Shown here: positions 57,253 to 64,000 of the stretch, piece by piece
Layout of the letters: each line of letters starts with the position of its first letter
Numbering within the stretch: the first letter of the stretch is position 1
The notes under the pieces: model-generated
Database searches by the model: none
Seen by the model: the letters and a program-made list of their open reading frames with translations, nothing else
What the model was told of the DNA's origin: nothing
Made by a program: the position numbers and the translations under genes
NCBI GenBank assembly: GCA_031002005.1
Contig: CM061919.1
Span: forward strand, 34,065,088-34,129,087
DNA length: 64,000 nucleotides
Reading direction: 5' to 3'
From: Vandiemenella viatica
Taxonomy: Eukaryota > Arthropoda > Insecta > Orthoptera > Morabidae

Positions 57253-57495
57253 TGAAGGGTAACATATAAGTATGTACGTAGGAGTTATGAAAAATTAGCG
57301 GTGATACAATTTCCTTGCGCCATAGATTTTATTATTGTGATTTAATATCGCAGAAAGTAGCTTGGATTGTTTTATGTCGTGATGTAGTAACAAGGAAAAA
57401 AGTGTTAAGCTGAAAGTGTATTAATGGAATGATAAATAAAGAAAATGTATATAAATGTAAGAATAAAAATTAATAGTGAGAAATAGTATTCTTCC
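57253..57495 (+). repeat. 3' LTR
   Basis: 243 bases, TG start, ends CTTCC before the ACAGT duplication. Contains an AATAAA-type signal (about 57435). Confidence 0.75.
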
Positions 57496-57683
57496 ACAGT
57501 CCAGGTATTTTGAAGGGTTGGTGAATAACCTAGGCCATAATACAGACCCTTGTGGGACTCCTGCTGCTGGCGGTCATGCTGTGGATATTTTTGTGTCCAC
57601 TCTAACACTGAAGGTTAGTTTCTGTAGAAAGATTCCTAAGATTTTATACAAATGTAGAAGCATTCTTGTACAGTTAAGTCGTC

Positions 57684-57860
57684 GTTGAGCTCATTAGAGG
57701 TAGGAAAGAACTTGGGGCAAGTAACTGTGGCAGTTTGAAGTAACCATACCGTCATTTGGCTGGAATGTTTTGGGAAAGCCGTGGAAAACCCAAAGCTAGC
57801 TGGCCGGATAGGATTTGAAACCTCGAAATTCCTAATGCGAAGCCATAGCGTTAATGTTCA
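57684..57860 (-). mobile_element. Diverged SINE copy
   Basis: GCTCATTAGAGGTAGG, TTTTGGGAAAGCCGTGGAAA, AACCCAAAG and CCTAATGCGAAGCCATAGCG match the family at reduced identity; old insertion. Confidence 0.65.
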
Positions 57861-58059
57861 CACACCTACAGTATATCGTCTGTTACCTATGTCGAGCGTA
57901 GGCGGGTTACCGTGGAGAATGCTTAACTCTATTGCAACCTCTATGAAGTAACCGGAGTGGTTTCCTGTTGCCTTCGCCAGTGCCATAATATTCGTAAGTG
58001 ATGTTGTAAGTGTAGGTGATTGTGATTGTCTGTGTATTCAGTGTGGGTTGTTTTAGAAT

Positions 58060-58205
58060 TTGTGGTTGATAGATGCCTATTAAGAATTACTCTACCTAGC
58101 AAGTCAGTTTTACATCAACTCCAAGAACTTTCAACTTATTTTGATGACTTGTTTGGTGAGTCCACTGTTCTAATGATGGCAAAGTTATCTGCTAGATCGA
58201 TTCTT
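58060..58205 (-). pseudogene. Second, shorter copy of the CR1-like RT segment
   Basis: Minus strand reads NKLKVLGVDVKL and a following Val-Glu, parallel to NKLKTIGVDKKVICWVEEF in the neighbour at 58318. It is an older copy of the same domain, separated from it by a SINE fragment. Confidence 0.45.
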
Positions 58206-58206
58206 T

Positions 58207-58317
58207 CAGCCTGCTGATACCAGCCTTCCCATTCCTTGCCCCCATCCTTGCCCCCCCCCCCATCCTTTCCCGTCTCTAAACATCTCGATGTTAAAAAGAG
58301 ACGTAAAGCAGTTAAAA
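58207..58317 (+). mobile_element. 5'-truncated SINE with A-tail
   Basis: CTTCCCATTCCTTGCCCCC...CATCCTTTCCCGTCTCTAAA and a terminal A8 (58314 onward) match the 3' half of the family on the plus strand. A C-run (58251-58261) is inside. Confidence 0.65.
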
Positions 58318-59247
58318 AAAATCTACCACAACTTTCTGTTTTCTACCTTTTAAAAATTCTTCTACCCAGCAAATGACTTTCTTATCCACTCCAATGGTTT
58401 TTAACTTATTTACTACTATTTTGTGGCTTACTCTGTCAAACGCCTTAGACAGATCTAGTGCTTCACTATTAATTTGGCCTCCCTTGTCCATTTCATCTGA
58501 AATATCTTGCATATATCCCACCAACTGAGATTCGCATGAATATCCTTGCCTGAAACCATGTTGCCTGCTTGAAAACCACTTACGTTCCTCACATATATTT
58601 CTGATGTGGTTGCATATCAATCTTTCCATTAATTTACCTACCACTGATGTCAAACTGATTGGCCTGTAATTCTCAACTCTATTTCTCACCCCTCCCTTAT
58701 GTACCGGCACTACTATTGCACTTTTCCAGTCCTGTGGTAAGCAGCAAGTGTCTAGACTCAATTTAAATAATATTTCAAGATAAGGTACAATGTCACATCC
58801 GGCTCTCTTTAACATATCTGTAGTAATATTATCTTCACCAGCCCCTTTATTTTTTTTCAGCTTTCTTATTTCCTTCAAGATTTCCTCAGGATGGATATCA
58901 AATTTTTTACTATCGTCATTTCTAATTGTGTTGTTAAGCTCGTTCTCCGAATTAGACCCTCCTGTTTCTGATTCATTGTCCCTAATGCTTTCACTGAACC
59001 AGTTACTTAAGATCTCTGCCTTTTTCAAATCGTCAGTAACTTCTTCTCCATCCTTATCTATAAGTGTCTCTACACCCTCCCTTCCCCTCAGTTTCATGAT
59101 ATAGCCATAGAAATTTCTAGATGCATCAGTCAATGGTCCTCCTGCACTGACAATACTCTTCATAAACCCATCTTTAGCCATTTTCTTTGCTGTTATTAAG
59201 TCCTTGTTTAGTTGTTTTAAATATTCCCTACTACCCTGCTTTTTCAT
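58318..59247 (-). pseudogene. Non-LTR reverse transcriptase, N-terminal two thirds
   Basis: A single open frame of 311 codons: MKKQGSREYLKQLNKDLITA, LKKNKGAGEDNITTDMLKRA, LPQDWKSAIVVPVHKGGV, NYRPISLTSVVGKLMERLI, RQHGFRQGYSCESQLVGYM and DLSKAFDRVSHKIVVNKLK. The first catalytic motif (LDLSKAFD) is kept; the frame ends at the SINE fragment, before the YADD box. The wording suggests a CR1/L2-type element. It is the best-preserved RT segment in the right half. Confidence 0.75.
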
Positions 59248-59439
59248 ATGAAATAAATGCTTCTAGTGTTAAATAAAGGTTTACAGCATATTTAAAACCC
59301 AACAGGTTATTTGCCCAGTAGTATGTGAAATAGTAGTGAATATATAACGGAAGTGAGGTACGTAAAATTCATTACCTAGACAACACGCGGCATTCCAAAA
59401 TTCAGAAAATATGGGTTCAGGCAATCAGTTAGCCTTGAT

Positions 59440-59770
59440 TGATAACTCAGGTAGTCTTGATTGATAAACTCACTGGTTGATAAAACTACTCCGACATGGA
59501 GATTTGCTGTGAAAACCTATCTGGAACACGAAAAATTATGGAATTGTATTGAAAATTCGAGTGATGATCGATTCGAAACACGATTTAAAAGCAAATCAAA
59601 AGTTATTCTGCTTGTGGATTCCATCAACTACATCGACAATCAAGAGGAAAAGACAGCGAAAGAAGATTTGGGACAGCTTAGCAAATTCCTTCGTTGATTC
59701 TGGATTAATGCGTCGAGTGGCCTTACTTTGTGATCTAAAGCAAGCGTTATTTACTACCGGCTTCCTACAG
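59440..59770 (+). pseudogene. copia-type gag fragment
   Basis: TPTWRFAVKTYLEHEKLWNC, then after a frameshift SLANSFVDSGLMRRVALLCD and LKQALFTTGFLQV. The WxxxxxxYLExxxLW and RRVALL..L motifs are those of Ty1/copia gag. LTRs were not found. The Tc1 element follows shortly. Confidence 0.6.
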
Positions 59771-59902
59771 GTTTCCTGTACGGCCTTCACAGCAACTGAA
59801 TCGTTCCCGCGGCACACTAGGCCCCACTGTACCTCACCCCCGCAGTTAGTACCCTACTATATGCCGTTGCCCATCTCCCACCACGTGTGGGAGGGGCTTA
59901 TA

Positions 59903-61314
59903 CACTCCTGGAAATTGAAGTAAGAACACATTGACGCCGGTGTGTAAGACCCACCATACTTGCTCCGGACACTACGAGAGGGCTGTACAAGCAATGATCA
60001 AACGCACGGCACAGCGGACACACCAGGAACAGCAGTGATGGCCGTCGAAGGGCGATAGCTGCGCAGCGGTTGGGCACCGCCGCAGTCAGTGGCAGCCAGT
60101 TTGCCGTGGCATACGGAGCTCCATCTCAGTCCTTAACACTGGTATCATGCCGCGACAGTGTGGACGTGAACCGTATGTGCAGTTGACGGACTTTGATCGA
60201 GGGCGTATAGTGGGCATGCGGGAGGCCGGGTGGACGTACCGCCGAATTGCTCAACATGTGGGGCGCGAGGTCTCCACAGTACATCCATGTTGTCGCCAGT
60301 GGTCGGCGGAAGGTGCACGTGCCCGTCGACCTGGGTCCGGACAGCAGCGACACACGGATGCACGCCAAGACCGTCCCATCCTATGCAGTGCCGTAGGGGA
60401 CCACACCGCCACTTCCCGGCAAATTAGGGACACTGTTGCTCCTAGGGTATCAGAGAGGACCATTCGCAACCGTCTCCATGAAGCTGGGCTACGGTCCCGC
60501 GCACCGTTAGGTCGTCTTCCGCTCACGCCCCAACATCGTGCAGCCCGCCTCCAGTGGTGTCGCGACAGGCGTGTATGGAGGGACGAATGGAGACGTGTAG
60601 TTGCTTCTGCCTTGGTGCCAATGATGGTCGTATGCGTGTTTGGCGCCGTGCAGGTGAGCGCCACAATCAGGACTGCATACGACCGAGGCACACAGGGCTA
60701 ACACCCGGCATCATGGTGTGGGGAGCGATCTCCTACACAGGCCGTACACCTCTGGTGATCGTCGAGGGGACACTGAACAGTGCACGGTACATTCAAACCG
60801 TCATCGAACCCATCGTTCTACCATTCCTAGACCGGCAAGGGAACATGCTGTTCCAACAGGACAATGCACGTCCACATGTATCCCGTGCCACCCAACGTGC
60901 TCTAGAAGGTGTAAGTCAACTACCCTGGCCAGCGAGATCTCCGGATCTGTCCCCCATTGAGCATGTTTAGGACTGGATGAAACGTCGTCTCACGCGGTCT
61001 GCACGCCCAGCACGAACGCTGGTCGTGCTGAGGCGCCAGGTGGAAATGGCTTGGCATGCCGTTCCACAGGACTACATCTAGCACCTCTACGATCGTCTCC
61101 ATGGGAGAATTGCAGCCTGCATTGTTGCGAAAGGAGGATATACACGGTACTAGTGCCGACATTGTGCATGCTCTGTTGCCTGTGTCTATGTGTGTCTATG
61201 TGCCTATGGTTCTGTGTGATCATGTGTTGTATCTGACCCCAGGAATGTGTATATAAAGTTTCCCATTCCTGGGACAATGAATTCACGGTGTTCTTATTTC
61301 AATTTCCAGGTGTG
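59903..61314 (+). mobile_element. Tc1-like DNA transposon, complete ends
   Basis: TA at 59901-59902 and 61315-61316. The ends CACTCCTGGAAATTGAAGTA and (complement) CACACCTGGAAATTGAAATA form inverted repeats of about 27 bases. Length 1412, with one transposase gene. Both ends are intact, but the gene is not. Confidence 0.9.
60147..61153 (+). pseudogene. Tc1-like transposase
   Basis: Starts MPRQCGREPYVQLTDFDRGR; helix-turn-helix regions RIVGMREAGWTYRRIAQHVG and TSRQIRDTVAPRVSERTIRN. Near 60600 a small deletion removes the box with the first catalytic Asp and shifts the frame. The rest reads GLTPGIMVWGAISYTGRTPL, FQQDNARPHVSRATQ (second Asp, codon 60860) and SPDLSPIEHV (Glu, codon 60959), 32 residues apart. 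Further stops at 60968 and 61078. The reading frame ends GYTRY-stop at 61153. Confidence 0.9.
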
Positions 61315-61316
61315 TA

Positions 61317-61544
61317 GTTCATTGCGAACGTCCGAAATTTCGGAAGAAGATACCGAACACCCGTCACAAGCGTGGGGCACTTACCAGATCAAAACTTTGG
61401 ACGAATATATGTCTGTACATTTGCACCTGTAAGCGGTTACTTGTAGATCTGTTTAAAAAAATTAGGTGTTTATTCTTGGAGAAGTGCACCCTGAACCTCG
61501 CACCACTACTCTACAACCCCATGTCATTCGTGGCATTCTATATT
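61317..61544. other. Short spacer between Tc1 and the second Polinton
   Basis: No gene or motif recognised. Confidence 0.4.
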
Positions 61545-62930
61545 AAGGAGTGCACATGTTGAACTTGGCCTTCTTACGGATGTCGATAGCTGTTGCTTTT
61601 TGAACGAGGAATTCACGGAGGTATTTTCCAGTGCGTCCACAGGTATGTCAATGGAAAATAACTGGTATATGTCAGAGTACAACCGCGAGGCACAGAAAAT
61701 TTTATAATGTACTTCAATTTAAACAACCGGTACAACTGGGCAATAACAGAATATCTTAGATCTGGTGAGTTTTATTGGATACTACTAAACGGGTTACTAG
61801 AACAGATATCACTAGCGTTGACGCCGAGTCATCTAGAATAATCGTATTGTAGATAGAGCATACAGTTCTCCAGGGTAAACACGACATTCTAGCAGACCTG
61901 CCACCATATCCAGACCACAGTGTCCCTGTAGATTCTATCCTCTCAAAACTGATGACCATGTCGGAGAACAAGATGCGTAATGTTCTCCATTATCTAGTCC
62001 TCCAGCAATGTATATGATTGGGCTGCAGGTGACAAAAATACGCTGGTAATATCTTTGAAAGACTACAAATCTCTCATTTCATGTCATTTAGCAAAATCAG
62101 ATCGATAGAGATTTTTACAAACTGTGAACAATTCCATGTTCGGTAAGATTATGGAGAACATTTTAAAACCCCGTACGTGAAATTGTGTACTAACTGGGTG
62201 AGCCACCGCTGTGCCCTCAAACACATCGTCTCACTACAGCGAGCAACAATTTTCATCGAAGACATTGTAGCCCTGGAGATGGCGAAAGTTAATATCATTT
62301 TCAATAACCCAGAGGATCTAGGAATGAGCATCCTTGACCTTTTTAAACTTAAGATGAACAAATTTCATTATCAATTCGTCATTCCTCAGTTTAGAAGTTA
62401 CTTTATACTGACATGTACAGCTTTATTTACTGGATGAGGGTCTGTGATTCATATGAAGTGATACATCGCAACAGGGGCGAGATCAACACGTCTGGATATA
62501 ACACCGGCAATCATTTTGGGATATAGTCCCATAATGACAAGGTAGTCGGTGGTGTGAAGGAAGGTGGTGATATTTTCAGGCGCGTCGATACGAGGTCATT
62601 AGCAGTTATGATGGAATGATGCGAATGGCACCCTGATTGGGATGTTTGTGGCGCTAAGGGGGCAACTGTGTATGCATTCTGGTTGGAGTCAAGCCAAACC
62701 TCTAGATGAGCTAAGGGTTTGGCTTGCTCTGTCACTCGAAAGAATCAGATGTAGGTTTATAATTTGTCTACGTGGTGAAACCTTAAATTACCGGCTGCCG
62801 CAAAGAATCACATCTACCCTGCATCTTGTAAACATTGTTCAAATTTCCAAACTGGATTTGGGATGGAAGATGTGTGGTATATTTTCCACAACGGGATAGA
62901 GACCCTACGTGGTGTCACAAATCTGTACCT
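61545..62930 (+). pseudogene. Second Polinton: family-B DNA polymerase, C-terminal half
   Basis: VELGLLTDVDSCCF, MYFNLNNRYNWAITEYL, KHDILADLPPYPDHSVPVDS, VKLCTNWVSHRCALKHI, EDIVALEMAKVNIIFNNPED and, at about 62406, YTDMYSFIYW. The last is the position of the YTDTDS catalytic box, with the second Asp changed to Tyr. The end near 62897-62930 (GIETL) matches the polymerase end of the first Polinton. Many stops and shifts. Orientation is opposite to the first copy. Confidence 0.7.
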
Positions 62931-63639
62931 GGATGAATGTGTACAAGAATGTGTAAATACATTATTATCGAAGAAGAAATATACCGTTTATCCTGTATAT
63001 GTTGCTTGTAATTAACTATAATGCACTATTTAAAAAAACTGTAAATCTAATTTATATGTTCTAAATAGGTAAAAAAATATTAATTATTCTAGTTTGCAGT
63101 GTACTGAGAACATCAGGTTTATAGAACAAGTGTATAGCAAATCAATGGCTGCACAGATTTGCACATTTTAAAATAGAGTAACTAAATATGATTGCTGCAA
63201 TATAAATGGATGCCGTAAAGAATTGTAAATTGGATAAAAAAAAATAATATACCAATGTTAGAAATATAAGTTGATTTTAAAGAAGAAGAATGTGCACTTT
63301 TTACATTTTAAATAAATCCTTTTTTTATAAATTAATATGTTACGTGATCTTTCAAAATCCAACCACTTCACACAGGTCATATTTCAACCAAAAATATACT
63401 TGTAAGGTCTTTTTGGTTGTAATTTTTACTGTTAAAATGCTTCTCCAATATCTTTACCTCGATAAGTATCTTGTTGGTACTATGGTACTGTGCCACTTGT
63501 TGTAATTGGACATTAACTGCTGAATTCCTTCCACACTGAATTCTTGATATTCCTGTTGAGTCCTTCAACTATTGATGTTTTAAGATAAGTTTGCCATTGG
63601 CTTGTTAATTTAAATTGTACAATTGTACCACACTAGCCG
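62931..63639. other. Convergent spacer of the second Polinton, AT-rich
   Basis: Contains AAATATACCGTTTATC at 62977, shared with the first Polinton's spacer/polymerase end. No gene. Confidence 0.45.
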
Positions 63640-64000
63640 TCTGTTGTCGAGAGGTAGAGCCCTCGCGAACTTCAAACAAGCATCAATCACCTACAGTATT
63701 TACACGTAGTCATTGTTTTTACGAGTGTACGGGATAATTTCCACAATACCAGCTTGCCACAAATCGACCTTTTATTACTAAACGACATCTTGGGAAGTTC
63801 GGCCACAACTTGATCCATGTTGCAAAGTAATGTCTCTTTCACAAAGTTTTTTATCACTGGTAAAATTTCGTTGGATTCCGCCGTATGTCCTGCAGTAAGT
63901 AACTTTAACTTCAGTCATTCAGTTCATTCGTATCACCCCAGCACAGATATTCCTTCGTGCAGAGAAGGTAAGATCCGCCCTCATCGTCAAGGTTACGTAT
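63640..64000 (-). pseudogene. Second Polinton: integrase N-terminus and end of the preceding gene (runs off window)
   Basis: The minus strand reads, in shifting frames, KLLTAGHTAESNEILPVIKN (same as GHTAHSNEIL at 34.8 kb), then MDQVVAELPKMSF and LWQAGIVEIIPYTRKNNDY. In the integrase motif the catalytic Asp after WQA is Gly. The order (conserved gene, integrase, convergent polymerase) is the mirror image of 34.2-36 kb. Confidence 0.65.

Larger units (their letters stand above)
54776..57495 (+). mobile_element. LTR retrotransposon (gag-only, probably non-autonomous)
   Basis: ACAGT at 54771-54775 and 57496-57500. The 5' LTR (54776 to about 54963) and 3' LTR (57253-57495) share TGAAGGGTAACATATAAGTA and the end GTATTCTT. 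A putative primer-binding site TTGGCAGACCGTGAAG follows the 5' LTR, and a purine-rich AAAATGGGGGCG precedes the 3' LTR. It has a gag-like coding region and no pol. Confidence 0.8.
54490..57680 (-). pseudogene. Old Jockey-like LINE RT fragment, split by an LTR retrotransposon
   Basis: Minus strand, right part (57680-57501): ILGIFLQKLTFSVRVDTKIS then AAGVPQGSVLWPRLF, the RT GVPQGS motif. Left part (54770-54490): remnants after the catalytic box and IKYLVVNLDRKLTWN, the thumb motif. The LTR element at 54776-57495 lies exactly between them with ACAGT duplications, so it inserted into this LINE. Confidence 0.65.

Overview
The window is eukaryotic nuclear DNA, most likely from an arthropod and probably an insect with a large, transposon-rich genome. 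This rests on Jockey-, R1- and CR1-like retrotransposons, a Penelope-like element, Tc1, Harbinger, copia and Polinton/Maverick remnants, a tRNA-derived SINE family, and GT-AG introns. No bacterial-style operons are present. The only good candidate for a host gene is a leucine-rich-repeat gene on the + strand. Two phase-1 exons are visible (43814-44024 and 52592-52744), separated by an 8.6 kb intron full of transposons. Almost everything else is mobile DNA in various stages of decay.

Layout. 1-6.4 kb: a large palindrome with arms of about 1.2-1.3 kb, its interior holding further copies of a small unrecognised coding family (here called the EEW family). 6.4-7.6 kb: a SINE with target duplication, then tandem and AT-rich repeats. 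7.7-13 kb: a decayed R1-like LINE split by an LTR-like insertion. 13.3-17.2 kb: repeats, an EEW-family pseudogene and a CR1-like reverse transcriptase. 17.36-40.04 kb: one old Polinton. Its major capsid, minor capsid, protease and PLA2-like/minor virion genes are on the minus strand; ATPase, a fibre-like gene, an unnamed gene and integrase are on the plus strand; a multi-exon family-B DNA polymerase is on the minus strand.

That Polinton was taken apart by nested insertions that can be put in order. A Penelope-like element with TTCAC duplications landed in the capsid gene (18421-26832). A SINE with GTCTT duplications and a minus-strand Jockey LINE with a perfect 13-base duplication then landed inside the Penelope element, and another SINE landed in the LINE's 5' end. 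A second Jockey LINE (about 28757-33211) split the ATPase gene. Excising the Penelope element and the first SINE in silico makes the interrupted reading frames continuous, which supports the reconstruction.

40-64 kb: head-to-head Jockey pieces, the LRR gene with a Harbinger deletion derivative, a G-rich hAT-like MITE and a dimeric 368-base tandem array in its intron. Further on come a nuclease-like fragment, an LTR retrotransposon inserted in an older LINE, another LINE RT, a copia gag piece, a Tc1 element with TA duplication, and part of a second Polinton in the opposite orientation running off the right edge.

Nearly all transposon genes carry stops, frameshifts or lost catalytic residues, so the window is mainly a record of past invasions. 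The points most worth a second look are the intron-rich 5' part of the Polinton polymerase, the recurring EEW family and its palindrome, and the exactly resolved nested insertions. All family assignments were made by eye from motifs; no database search was run.
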